IMG/VR virus record: IMGVR_UViG_3300036780_000113
Span: 1-38,464 of that record
Source: a virus
Direction: 5' to 3' (one strand)
DNA: 38,464 nt
In this document: in pieces, positions 1-7,325 of the stretch
Numbering within the stretch: position 1 is the stretch's first letter
Layout of the letters: every line of letters starts with the position of its first letter
The notes under the pieces: generated by a model
What the model was told of the DNA's origin: nothing
The model's database searches: none
What the model saw: the letters and a program-made list of their open reading frames with translations, nothing else
Made by a program: the position numbers and the translations under genes

Positions 1-39
1 GCCCGCCGCGCTGAGCCGCGAAGCAGCATTTCGCCCGCC

Positions 40-68
40 TTGACAGGGCTTTGGAGCCTACCTTACAT
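40..68 (+). promoter_or_regulatory. Probable host promoter of the split tRNA gene
   Basis: A perfect TTGACA (40-45) is followed after 17 bases by TTACAT (63-68), a 3/6 match to the -10 consensus. The 5' half of the tRNA begins 15 bases after the -10 box, as expected for a tRNA promoter. After integration this promoter reads into the prophage left end and toward the integrase. Only the sequence pattern supports this call. Confidence 0.5.
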
Positions 69-82
69 CGCCCGCCTTGGCC

Positions 83-121
83 GGCAGCGTAGCTCAGTGG
101 TAGAGCAGGGGAATCATAATC
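83..121 (+). repeat. attL: attL: 5' half of the tRNA(CAT) gene
   Basis: These 39 bases are identical to 38348-38386, the first 39 bases of the intact tRNA gene at the right end. They cover the acceptor 5' strand, the D arm and the anticodon stem-loop up to one base past the loop. Identity stops at 122, where prophage sequence begins. The inverted anticodon stem (GGGGA/TCCC) around a 7-base loop is the usual crossover site of tRNA-directed tyrosine integrases. Confidence 0.9.
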
Positions 122-243
122 ACATTTAATGTCTGCCCATAGCTGCTCATACCTTCTCCTAACCCTTTGAGCCTCTTGCGTTTTTCGAGTGGTACGATGT
201 GCATGGACGCACATCGACAACCACTGCTTCGCGCACGTTGCGC

Positions 244-263
244 GAGACATATACGAGACACGG
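244..263 (+). repeat. Left copy of 20-bp end repeat, candidate integrase arm site
   Basis: A 20-base block (GAGACATA, one variable base, then ACGAGACACGG) occurs here just upstream of the integrase start and again at 38298-38317 just inside attR, with one mismatch. Both copies are in the same orientation. Their position next to both ends suggests arm-type integrase or directionality-factor sites. The 3' end of this copy touches the integrase ribosome binding site, so binding could also control integrase expression. The role is inferred. Confidence 0.5.
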
Positions 264-271
264 AGGACACG

Positions 272-1408
272 ATGAAGCTCACGGATTTAAGCGTCCGGGC
301 GCTCAAAACTCCCGAAACTGGTTACCAAATCTACAATGACGACACTCTTCCTGGTTTTGGTGTCCGCATTACCGCCAATGGAGTGAAAAGCTACGTGCTC
401 ACGCACGGTGTCCGCCGCCAGCGGGAGACTATCGGCCGCGTAGGCATCCTGAGCTTGCAGGAGGCTCGTAGCGAGGCGAAACGGCGTCTAGCCGAGTACA
501 CCCTCGGAAAGACTGCAAACGCATCTACCACGTGGAAATCAGCCCTAGAAGAATATCTGGCTGAAGTGGAGAGGCGTTGCCGTCCCAGTACGCTAGCAAG
601 CTATCGGCGCCATCTTTCCTCACACTTCCGCTTCGGCGACACGAAACTGGCCGACATAACACCGGCCGATCTCCGCGACAGACTCAACAAGCTGTCCCGG
701 CGCCCGGCGGAACAGGAGCATGCCTTCACCGCGCTCCGCGCCTTCCTTCAATGGGCCTACCGCGCTCATCACATAGACCACAAGCCGCTCGACAGGATGC
801 AGAAACCAACAGGTTCCGTGGCTCGCAGCCGGACTCTTTCGGACGACGAGCTGAAAGCGGTATGGAACGCGCTCGAAGACAATACCTTCGGACGCATCGT
901 GAAGCTGCTTATCCTCACCGGGCAGCGAGAGACGGAGATCGCCCACCTCACGCCTGATATGATTAAGGGCGACGAGATAACCCTTCCATCATGGCTCACC
1001 AAAAACAAAAGAGAGCACACGTTCCCGATTGGGTCGATCTCCCTGTCCATTTTTACGAAGTCCCAGTCCAAGGAACTTACGTCGTATCTCTTTCCCGCGA
1101 GGGGCTCGAACGGCTCGCTAAAGCTCTTCAGCGGCTGGTCAAAGTGCAAGAAGGCGCTCGATAAGCGTAGCGGCGTTAACGGTTGGCGGCTTCACGATCT
1201 GCGCCGCACCTTCCGTACGAAATGGGAAGAACTCGGCATCCAACCCACCGTTGCCGAGCGGTACATCAACCACGTTTCCGGCGTTCACTCGGGCGTGCAG
1301 GGCATCTATAACCGGTACAAGTACCTTCCCGAGATGCAGCTGGCCGTTTCTCACTGGGAAAAGCACCTCACAAATCTCACAAGACCTGTTAGGCTCGTAG
1401 CTGCCTGA
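272..1408 (+). CDS. int: Tyrosine recombinase / phage integrase
   Basis: This 378-aa site-specific recombinase should catalyse integration and excision at the tRNA gene. Residues 1-80 look like the DUF4102 arm-binding domain of P4-type integrases (LPGFGVRITANGVKSY). A core-binding SAM-like domain follows (about 88-180), then the catalytic domain. Catalytic residues visible are Arg219 (TGQRETE), His308 and Arg311 (HDLRR), a His near 333 (NHVSG) and the nucleophile Tyr346 (GIYNRY). ATG 272 is chosen because GGAGG (262-266) lies five bases upstream; an in-frame start at 167 has no ribosome binding site. The gene lies next to attL, as in most temperate phages, and may also be read from the host tRNA promoter. 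Confidence 0.96.
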   Translation: MKLTDLSVRALKTPETGYQIYNDDTLPGFGVRITANGVKSYVLTHGVRRQRETIGRVGILSLQEARSEAKRRLAEYTLGKTANASTTWKSALEEYLAEVERRCRPSTLASYRRHLSSHFRFGDTKLADITPADLRDRLNKLSRRPAEQEHAFTALRAFLQWAYRAHHIDHKPLDRMQKPTGSVARSRTLSDDELKAVWNALEDNTFGRIVKLLILTGQRETEIAHLTPDMIKGDEITLPSWLTKNKREHTFPIGSISLSIFTKSQSKELTSYLFPARGSNGSLKLFSGWSKCKKALDKRSGVNGWRLHDLRRTFRTKWEELGIQPTVAERYINHVSGVHSGVQGIYNRYKYLPEMQLAVSHWEKHLTNLTRPVRLVAA

Positions 1409-1455
1409 GGCTCAACCTCGGGGCGTTGCAACGCTCCCAACATTGGGAGTTTGCA

Positions 1456-1656
1456 ATGCAGCAGTGCGTAGATTGGAAGGTGCTAAAGACGATCCTGCCT
1501 TACTCTCGTGCTCACATCACGCGTCTTGAAACTGACGCCAAGTTTATGGGCGATGACCCGTTTCCGAGTCGCGTTCAGCTTGGAAGGTGCAGGGTGTGCT
1601 GGTGGGTGCATGAAGTAATCGCATGGCTTGAGCGCCGTCCGCGCAAGCGCAAGTAA
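1456..1656 (+). CDS. AlpA-like small DNA-binding regulator, possible excisionase
   Basis: This 66-aa protein fits the AlpA / MerR-like winged-helix family. It has an N-terminal helix-turn-helix (VLKTILPYSRAHITRLE), a wing region with FPSRVQLG, and the typical ending VCWWVHEVIAWLERRP. Relatives next to integrase genes often act as excisionase or integrase regulators. The start at 1456 has GGGAG (1445-1449) six bases upstream, which decides it over the in-frame start at 1426. It sits 47 bases after the integrase and ahead of a terminator, so the two probably form one unit. It has two Cys in the wing (CRVC), uncommon for the family as I know it. Confidence 0.85.
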   Translation: MQQCVDWKVLKTILPYSRAHITRLETDAKFMGDDPFPSRVQLGRCRVCWWVHEVIAWLERRPRKRK

Positions 1657-1679
1657 CACCTCCCTAACGGGAGAACTCG

Positions 1680-1710
1680 CGGCCAACCCTCACCGGTTGG
1701 CCGTTTTTTT
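1680..1710 (+). terminator. Intrinsic terminator after integrase and alpA-like gene
   Basis: A 9-bp perfect stem (CGGCCAACC at 1680-1688 with GGTTGGCCG at 1695-1703) has a 6-base loop and is followed by seven T (1704-1710). Confidence 0.93.
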
Positions 1711-2070
1711 CTTGTACAAGCACCCTACCAAACCACTTACTTTCCCGTTTGGTACTTTCCACGTTCGGCGGTTGGCATAGCAACACGCCTCATACCTACT
1801 CATTCCGCACCACTGTCGTCGGGCTACACGCCACGACCCAACCTCTTCTCGTCATCCTTACGTCTTCCTCACCACTTCGCTTATCGCTACGGGGCAGAGC
1901 TTGGGTCGTGTCGCTCCGCTCTAACGACGACAGTGGGCGGGACTATATCCCTACAACAAGACTCACTGGTAAGGCCGGTACCACTTACAATTGCAACAGA
2001 CCTGTACCTTTTCCGGCCGCCGCGAGCACCGTGTACGAACGCGCGCTCTACTCGCCGCGGCCATACTTCC
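1711..2070. other. Non-coding stretch with nested inverted repeat
   Basis: No convincing gene was found between the terminator and the ATG at 2071. In-frame upstream extensions of the next gene have no ribosome binding site and low-complexity translations. The middle holds a two-tier inverted repeat (1810-1936, listed separately). A TATATC box at about 1943 could be a -10 element for the ATPase operon. The remainder shows nothing I recognise. Confidence 0.6.
1810..1936. repeat. Nested inverted repeat upstream of the VirD4-like operon
   Basis: The outer arms are exact 12-mers, CCACTGTCGTCG (1810-1821) and CGACGACAGTGG (1925-1936). The inner arms are exact 10-mers, CACGACCCAA (1832-1841) and TTGGGTCGTG (1901-1910). 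Between the arms are 10- and 14-base internal loops and a 59-base terminal loop. The structure could form in RNA or as a cruciform. Its site upstream of conjugation-type genes suggests an oriT-like site, a replication origin or a structured leader. None of these is proven. Confidence 0.6.
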
Positions 2071-2838
2071 ATGCTTATCGTCGGCACCAACAAATCACCG
2101 ATACTCAAACACGTGCCGCAAACTTTTTTGCTCATCGACGATGGCTCGATCATCGACCGTTTGACGTTTCCAAAACGGCGCAAAATCACCCGCTTCGACC
2201 CGGCCAAACACTCTTTCAATCCGCTCGCGACAATCGACCACAAACGAGCGCGAGACTTTCTCGGGGTACTCAACGCCGTCTTCCCCCAGGGCGAGAACAC
2301 CCTTACCCGCGGCAACGCCGATACCTTCCTGCTTGAAGCGCTCACCGGACATCCCACGCGCCTTGACCGGCTTATTTGCGAACCCACCGACCTTAAGGAC
2401 ACCGGGCATGTAGAGGCGTACCGAAAAATCCGCACCCTGCTCCTTTCCCCTGTCCTCAACCGTGTCCTTTGCCGACCGACGAACTTGTCCTTTAAGGGGA
2501 TACTGCTTGCACGCCTCAATCGCGCCGAGCTAGGCGACTTCGACTGCTTCGTCCTGGGGAACCTGCTTATCGGACAGTATCAAGGACACATTATTGTCCC
2601 TGACTTTGGCTTTTACGCTGCACCGCACCACACGTCCCTTATCCGACAGGGCAGGCTCACCGCAGGCGTGAACTTCCTCGACGAAGTACCGCTCCGTTTG
2701 CGGCAGAGCCTGTTGCTTATGCCAGACAAGATCGCCTCACACGCGACCTTCGACGACGCCGAAACGCTCGCCGTCTACTGCGGCCTCGCTCGCGGCACCA
2801 ATGAGTTCAACGACTACGTGGCACACGCGATGGCTTGA
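2071..2838 (+). CDS. VirD4/TraD-like protein without Walker motifs (probable pseudo-ATPase)
   Basis: This 255-aa protein is not a standard annotated family to me, but it follows the order of the ATPase encoded next to it. LLIDDGSIIDRL matches the neighbour's IFDSKGDLLDHV. ITRFDPAKHSFNPL matches LTLIEPSANLALNPL. The segment ARLNRAELGDFDCFVLGNLL resembles the stretch before Walker B in TraG/VirD4 proteins. The expected Walker A reads GTNKSPIL, with no GKT/S, and the Walker B site reads VPDFGF with no Asp-Glu pair. It is much shorter than VirD4 and has no membrane segment. I infer a catalytically dead partner of the next gene, perhaps in a mixed hexamer. ATG 2071 is chosen because homology to the ATPase begins there. 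Confidence 0.7.
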   Translation: MLIVGTNKSPILKHVPQTFLLIDDGSIIDRLTFPKRRKITRFDPAKHSFNPLATIDHKRARDFLGVLNAVFPQGENTLTRGNADTFLLEALTGHPTRLDRLICEPTDLKDTGHVEAYRKIRTLLLSPVLNRVLCRPTNLSFKGILLARLNRAELGDFDCFVLGNLLIGQYQGHIIVPDFGFYAAPHHTSLIRQGRLTAGVNFLDEVPLRLRQSLLLMPDKIASHATFDDAETLAVYCGLARGTNEFNDYVAHAMA

Positions 2839-2842
2839 CTCT

Positions 2843-2884
2843 GCCGCCGGCCTTTTGTCGGATTGCGCCTGACGCGGGGGCGGC
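2843..2884 (+). promoter_or_regulatory. GC hairpin before the VirD4-like start codon
   Basis: GCCGCC (2843-2848) can pair with GGCGGC (2879-2884), two bases before the ATG at 2887. The G-rich 3' arm is also the only SD-like sequence available to this gene. The hairpin could therefore dampen its translation relative to the upstream pseudo-ATPase. There is no T tract, so it is not a terminator. Confidence 0.3.
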
Positions 2885-2886
2885 CA

Positions 2887-5109
2887 ATGCCAACATTTGA
2901 TCCAATATACGAACTTTTCAGATTTCTTTTCAAAATCGTCGCGTTCTTCGGCTTCATCGCTCTAATCGTGGCGATATTTGTCGCCCTTTGCCATCTCGCC
3001 GCTAAGGCAAAAGCACTCGGGATTCCTTCCACTACCCGGATCGACGACTACATCAACCACCTCAAAAACCATCACGCGGTTCAAGGCAAAATGGGTGAAG
3101 GGTATGCCTTTTACTCCTACCCTATCTGGTGGCTTTTCTACGCCACCACGGTTCCTGTTCCCCAGCCTGAGCCAGTGGCAGCTATCGACATCGGCGAAAT
3201 CGACAGGATGCTCAAACTCGAAATGAGGATTGCGCTTCCCGAGATGCCCGACTTTGCCGACAAGGCTTCGGAAGCCGGACACCTGATGATGATGAACGAC
3301 CTCATCGAACCGCGGCCAGACGGCACACTGATGCCGATCGGCTTTCAGGTTGTGCATGACGCCTGGAAGAAACGCGTCGCCAACCTCAAAAACTGGTCAC
3401 CCCTCAAGATACTCCGCGAGGCATTCGTCGCGTTCTTCAACGAGCTTCCGTCTGTCGTCGGGCGCTCCGACACAGGATTGCACGCCAGCCTGCTCTCGCT
3501 CATTTCCGAACAGCGACTAAACAACCTCTTCTATAACATCGTGCAGCACGACGTATTTGCCTTCACGTACGGCATCTACACTGCTGGATGGGGGCTCGCC
3601 GAAGAATCAATCAAAGCGCACAAGTTCGACCGCGACAGTCCAGCTCATATCAAAGCTCTCTTGTTCAGTATGGGCAGCATGACGGGCTTCGTGGACGCAC
3701 AACTCCCGATCAAGCTCCCGCAGCCACTACGCTTTGAGGGTACATGGATCGTCGCGCCGCAAGGTAGAGGTAAAACCACACTGCTTTCTGCGCTTCTCAA
3801 AGCCGATTTGGAGGAAGTGCGACAGGGGAAAGCTTGCGTCATAATTTTCGACAGCAAGGGTGATTTACTCGATCACGTTAAGCAACTCGGAAGGTTCGCG
3901 CCCGGCGGCGATCTTGCCGGCAAGCTCACACTCATTGAGCCATCAGCAAACCTTGCGCTTAATCCGCTCCAGCTCGGCGCCTCGCAAGGCCACAACATCG
4001 CGCTCCTCGAATATATCTTCCGCGCGCTTCTTGAGACGAAAACGACTTCGCTTCAATCGACCTTGTTCCGCTCTGTGCTGATCGCGCTGCGGACGATACC
4101 GGGGGCTACATTCTCCACCTTCCGCGAGTTCATTCAGGACGGCTGGCAACCCTACGGACAGTACATCCACCAACTCCATCACGAAGATCGGGACTTTTTC
4201 CTCAAAGGCGAGTTCGACAGCAAGACATATCGCAGCACCCGCGACGAGCTTTTGTGGAGGATACGCGACCTCCCCACGCGAGTTCCTCTGCTTCGCGAAA
4301 TGTTCCGTGCTCCTGAAACCAAGATCGACATGGCGCGGCTCATGGATACTCCCGGGGTTATTGTCATCGACAACAGCATCGCCCAGCTTGCCGAGAGTGG
4401 CTCTGAGTTCTTCTCCCGCTTCTTCATCGCCCTTATCCTTGCGGCGGCGCAGCAGCGCGCGGACCGGAAGGAAAGCGATAAGCTGCCGGTGTACGTCTAC
4501 CTGGACGAAGCGCAGACCGTTATTGCCAAAGACGAGAGCGTCGAGACCATCATCCGTACTTGCCGCTCGCAGAACATCGCTATGACGTTCGCGCATCAGT
4601 CTCTTTCTCAGCTCAAGATTGAGGGCGTTCAATCCTCGCTTGCCGATTGCGCTATCCGCTTCACCAACCCCGATAAGGACGCCAAGGCGCTCGCGGACGA
4701 CTTCCGCACCAATGCAGAGACATTGCAGCAAATCCCGAAAGGGAAGTTCGCCCTATACGTGCGGGAGGACAACACAACGAAACCTATCATCGTCTCGGTG
4801 CCCAACGAGCCCGTTTCGAAGCAAGATACGTGGCCGAAAATGTCCGCACCGCAGCTCCACGCCATTCGAGAGGACATGCGCGCTCGGTATTCGTTCGTCC
4901 CACGGCCTCAGAGTCGTGAGACAGAAAGCCCTCGCGTTCAGCAGGGTGAAGTCGTTGCTCCGCGCCAAAGGGGTGGCCAGAATGTCACGCCCCTTACCGG
5001 CGAGATTGTAGAACCGCAGAGAGATAGCACCGGGCGCGTCATTATTTCCGAGAAATACGGAGAGCGTACCGTGATCGTGGAGAAGGGAACCAAGCCGCAG
5101 AAGTGGTGA
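2887..5109 (+). CDS. VirD4/TraD-like DNA-translocating ATPase
   Basis: This 740-aa membrane ATPase resembles type IV coupling proteins, which pump DNA through a hexameric ring at the inner membrane. Two hydrophobic stretches near the N terminus (about residues 10-40 and 80-95) fit membrane anchors. Walker A is APQGRGKTT (290-298) and Walker B is YLDEAQ (538-543). The sensor-like TFAHQSLSQL and FTNPDKDAKALADDF follow, as in TraG/TraD C-terminal domains. The C-terminal 100 residues are polar and proline-rich, like partner-binding tails. ATG 2887 is preferred over a weak upstream TTG. No relaxase, VirB4 or pore genes are in the window, so phage replication, segregation or mobilisation by a helper are all possible roles. 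Confidence 0.88.
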   Translation: MPTFDPIYELFRFLFKIVAFFGFIALIVAIFVALCHLAAKAKALGIPSTTRIDDYINHLKNHHAVQGKMGEGYAFYSYPIWWLFYATTVPVPQPEPVAAIDIGEIDRMLKLEMRIALPEMPDFADKASEAGHLMMMNDLIEPRPDGTLMPIGFQVVHDAWKKRVANLKNWSPLKILREAFVAFFNELPSVVGRSDTGLHASLLSLISEQRLNNLFYNIVQHDVFAFTYGIYTAGWGLAEESIKAHKFDRDSPAHIKALLFSMGSMTGFVDAQLPIKLPQPLRFEGTWIVAPQGRGKTTLLSALLKADLEEVRQGKACVIIFDSKGDLLDHVKQLGRFAPGGDLAGKLTLIEPSANLALNPLQLGASQGHNIALLEYIFRALLETKTTSLQSTLFRSVLIALRTIPGATFSTFREFIQDGWQPYGQYIHQLHHEDRDFFLKGEFDSKTYRSTRDELLWRIRDLPTRVPLLREMFRAPETKIDMARLMDTPGVIVIDNSIAQLAESGSEFFSRFFIALILAAAQQRADRKESDKLPVYVYLDEAQTVIAKDESVETIIRTCRSQNIAMTFAHQSLSQLKIEGVQSSLADCAIRFTNPDKDAKALADDFRTNAETLQQIPKGKFALYVREDNTTKPIIVSVPNEPVSKQDTWPKMSAPQLHAIREDMRARYSFVPRPQSRETESPRVQQGEVVAPRQRGGQNVTPLTGEIVEPQRDSTGRVIISEKYGERTVIVEKGTKPQKW

Positions 5110-5205
5110 TAACTACCAACCATACTACCTCACTGCGGTACACTGCACCCATAGCTGCTTATAGAGACCGTTTATTTTTACGCCGATTTCTTTATTCCCT
5201 CGTCT

Positions 5206-6093
5206 ATGCGCCTCACTCACCGCGACCTACGCACGCTCGAAGCCGTACAGCGCCACTGGTGGCTGCCGTCTCACTACCTGCATGAATTCACCAAGAACAT
5301 CGCGCATGACATGTACGGCCACCGAAAGAGCCTCAAGCGGCTCGTAGAGGCCGGCTACCTGGCGCGCCCCCTCGCGATCAACAACCCAATGGTGAAAAAC
5401 GATTACCTCTGCTACGCGCTCGGCGAGCAGGGCGAGAAGGCGCTTGCCTTACTCGGTAAGAAACATCGGTACACCGTGCCGCCCGGCGGAGGGTTCGCCC
5501 ATGCTGCCATGACGGTCACGATCACCGCCAACATAGAGCTTGCAGCGACGACTGCCGGTTTCCGCTATATCTCGCAAGAAGAAATCCTAGCCAAAGCGCC
5601 TCACGAGACCCGGGCCGCAAAGCATCCCATCTCGCTTCCGGCCAAGATATCGTGGCGCTTCCCGAAGGGAGCGCAGCACTCCGACCGACCCACGACGCCG
5701 GATCAGCTTTTCGGTATTGACTACGGGGAGGGCTGTCGCTTCTTCGCGGTTGAGGCAGATCGAGGAACCGAAATCGTTGAACCGTCAGACCTCAAGGCCA
5801 ACTCCATTCTGCGCAAGCTCCTCTCGTATCGCGACATTCTCAATCATCACGCCTATCGCAAGGTATGGGGCATACCGAACTTGCTCGTGCTTATCGTCAC
5901 CACGTCTGAGGCACGCGTGGAGAACATGCTTGAGCTTGCCGCGAAGGTGATACCCAGCGGTTCCGAGAACATCCTGTTTACGCACATACCTGGCTTCGAC
6001 GTTTTCTTCCGTTCGCCGCCGCTCCTGCCGCAGCTCTGGGATACTCCATGGAAACGGACGGGACACAAACCATTCGACATCGGGAAGGCATAA
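5206..6093 (+). CDS. Replic_Relax-type protein
   Basis: This 295-aa protein resembles the replication-relaxation family (Replic_Relax), often found beside VirD4-like ATPases on plasmids and integrative elements. The N-terminal winged-helix region reads RLTHRDLRTLEAVQRHWW and KSLKRLVEAGYL, followed by YALGEQGEKALALLG. The central part has FFAVEADRGTE and LLSYRDI, typical of the alpha/beta half of these proteins. It probably binds DNA near an origin or oriT. The spacing of 96 bases after the ATPase, with a TACACT box near 5140, allows a separate promoter. There is no clear ribosome binding site. It probably works with the two upstream genes. Confidence 0.8.
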   Translation: MRLTHRDLRTLEAVQRHWWLPSHYLHEFTKNIAHDMYGHRKSLKRLVEAGYLARPLAINNPMVKNDYLCYALGEQGEKALALLGKKHRYTVPPGGGFAHAAMTVTITANIELAATTAGFRYISQEEILAKAPHETRAAKHPISLPAKISWRFPKGAQHSDRPTTPDQLFGIDYGEGCRFFAVEADRGTEIVEPSDLKANSILRKLLSYRDILNHHAYRKVWGIPNLLVLIVTTSEARVENMLELAAKVIPSGSENILFTHIPGFDVFFRSPPLLPQLWDTPWKRTGHKPFDIGKA

Positions 6094-6094
6094 G

Positions 6095-6119
6095 AAAACC
6101 CCACCGCCGAGCAGTGGGG
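6095..6119 (-). terminator. Intrinsic terminator of the minus-strand gene pair
   Basis: Read on the minus strand, CCCCAC pairs with GTGGGG (plus-strand positions 6114-6119 and 6099-6104) and is followed by TTTT (6098-6095). It ends the unit 6600-6129 and lies just after the stop of the convergent Replic_Relax gene. Confidence 0.8.
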
Positions 6120-6128
6120 GAATCGCGC

Positions 6129-6431
6129 TCACCTGCGCCGGGACCAAGGATCACCTCCTTCAGCAACAGAGCAGACCATTGTGTTTGCGATCATGTATTG
6201 GCGGCGCTCGTCTTCATGCTCGAAGTACCATGAGACGTATTTGGGAACGATGGGGCCAATGCCAGCACGAACGGTACGCACCCAATCTTCCGCATCAAGG
6301 GCAACCCTGTCGCTCATGCACGGTCGCTTGAATACGGTCTCGTAACACCGAGAGAAGACTTCAAAGACCGTTTTGCCGGTCGCGAGTTTTTGATTTACGC
6401 GCCGCACGTACGTCCTGAGATCAACCTGCAT
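6129..6431 (-). CDS. Hypothetical 100-aa protein
   Basis: I do not recognise this family. The protein is basic at both ends, has three Cys (FSRCYETVF, RPCMS, MVCSV) and a central stretch with Trp and aromatic residues (VPKYVSWYFEHEDERRQY). No membrane segment or signal is seen. ATG 6431 overlaps the end of the preceding minus-strand gene by 11 bases, which argues for translational coupling. Longer in-frame versions would overlap that gene almost completely. The terminator lies just downstream. Confidence 0.6.
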   Translation of the reverse strand: MQVDLRTYVRRVNQKLATGKTVFEVFSRCYETVFKRPCMSDRVALDAEDWVRTVRAGIGPIVPKYVSWYFEHEDERRQYMIANTMVCSVAEGGDPWSRRR

Positions 6432-6600
6432 CCTCTTTCGGCGGCAACATGAGCAAGCTGCCATCCCACTCGCCGATTGGAAGAAGATTGAGCCGAACGG
6501 AGATAGCGCCGTCTTTCGCGTGCCACGCGACACCGACCGACTGCCATATCTCACCGACTTTCGCGCGGATATTGAAATCCGGCTTACTACCCTTAGGCAT
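6421..6600 (-). CDS. Small conserved accessory protein (DFNIRAKVGEIW type)
   Basis: This 59-aa protein starts MPKGSKPDFNIRAKVGEIW and ends IGEWDGSLLMLPPKEDAG. I recall similar small proteins on proteobacterial plasmids and integrative elements; their role is not known to me. A perfect AAAGGAG nine bases before the ATG (read on the minus strand) supports the gene strongly. It is the first gene of a two-gene unit and diverges from the primase-like gene at 6733. Confidence 0.8.
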   Translation of the reverse strand: MPKGSKPDFNIRAKVGEIWQSVGVAWHAKDGAISVRLNLLPIGEWDGSLLMLPPKEDAG

Positions 6601-6732
6601 GTGAACGAACTCCTTTATGCCGCTGAAATGCGGCGTGCTGCGGGCATGTCTCGCTCATGTCCACAGCGCGCCGCGCTCCAACTCTTTCTCCGATGATACT
6701 CTGTACACGGAGCATCGAAAGGAGATGTCCAC
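6601..6732. promoter_or_regulatory. Divergent control region between 6600(-) and 6733(+)
   Basis: On the plus strand, TGATACTCT (6694-6702) fits an extended -10 box (TGnTACTCT). It would give a transcript starting near 6709 with the SD site AAAGGAG at 6718-6724. A hairpin (GCCGC 6619-6623, GCGGC 6630-6634) lies 18 bases from the minus-strand start and could be an operator or leader hairpin. Both divergent genes have strong SD sites, unlike most genes in this prophage. Confidence 0.5.
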
Positions 6733-7323
6733 ATGTTCATTGACTTCGCGGCCCTGAAAGCCGCCACGACGATGGCCGACATGGTTTCCATGCTCGACCT
6801 CAAGCTCAAGCAAGCCGGCAACCAATGGAGGGGTGTGTGTCCATTCTGCAAAACGGGTGGCGAACGTGCCCTCGTGATAACCGAAGGACGGGGTTTCTAC
6901 TGCTTCGCGGCAAAAAAGGGCGGCGACCAAATCGCTCTGTACGCGCACATCACCGACGCAAACGTCAAAGACGCCGCAGACGCGATAGCGACGTGGAAGG
7001 GTTTACTGCCTCGGCGGGAAGCGCACCCCACGCTCCCTGGGATAGTTTCTCCGCCAGAGAGCGAGAGCGGCAGCGGGACAAAGAAGCTCGCGCCGCTTTC
7101 CTATCTCGAACCGGAGCATGACGCAGTAGTCGCCCTCGGTTTCAACACCGACTTCTGCAAAGCGCACGGCATCGGATATGCGGGTAGGGGGATGATGCGC
7201 GGCATGATCGCGGTGCCGTTCCGAGACGAGCGCGGAAACCTACTCGGCTACATCGGCATTGAGGATTGCAAGCTTCCCCCGGACTTCATCGCTGGTGTGA
7301 TACCGCTCCGAAAAAGCGCGTAG
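6733..7323 (+). CDS. CHC2 zinc-finger primase-like protein
   Basis: This 196-aa protein resembles the N-terminal zinc-binding part of DnaG-type primases. The block WRGVCPFCKTGGERALVI...FYCFAAKKGGDQIALYAHI matches the CHC2 fold, with the fourth usual Cys replaced by Ala (CFAA). The second half (ARGMMRGMIAVPFRDERG, LLGYIGIED) is like the core seen after CHC2 in plasmid and phage proteins. The classic TOPRIM metal residues are not obvious, so it may recognise priming sites rather than make primers itself. The SD site AAAGGAG lies eight bases before ATG 6733. It heads a short unit with the next gene. Confidence 0.8.
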   Translation: MFIDFAALKAATTMADMVSMLDLKLKQAGNQWRGVCPFCKTGGERALVITEGRGFYCFAAKKGGDQIALYAHITDANVKDAADAIATWKGLLPRREAHPTLPGIVSPPESESGSGTKKLAPLSYLEPEHDAVVALGFNTDFCKAHGIGYAGRGMMRGMIAVPFRDERGNLLGYIGIEDCKLPPDFIAGVIPLRKSA

Positions 7324-7325
7324 CC

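Noticed and set aside
31-79. 12-bp direct repeat TCGCCCGCCTTG (31-42 and 68-79) in the left flank
   Set aside because: It is short, lies in GC-rich host DNA and has no sign of function.
1749-2336. 195-aa plus-strand frame across the non-coding stretch and the pseudo-ATPase start
   Set aside because: The translation is low-complexity and overlaps the better frame from 2071; it covers the inverted repeat.
3943-4731. 262-aa minus-strand frame inside the VirD4-like ATPase
   Set aside because: The opposite frame holds Walker motifs and a long ATPase; this frame has no family pattern.
136-5163. Near-identical 16-mers (CCCATAGCTGCTCATA at 136-151 and CCCATAGCTGCTTATA at 5148-5163)
   Set aside because: A 16-mer with one mismatch is expected by chance more than once in a window of this size, and the second copy is not at an end.
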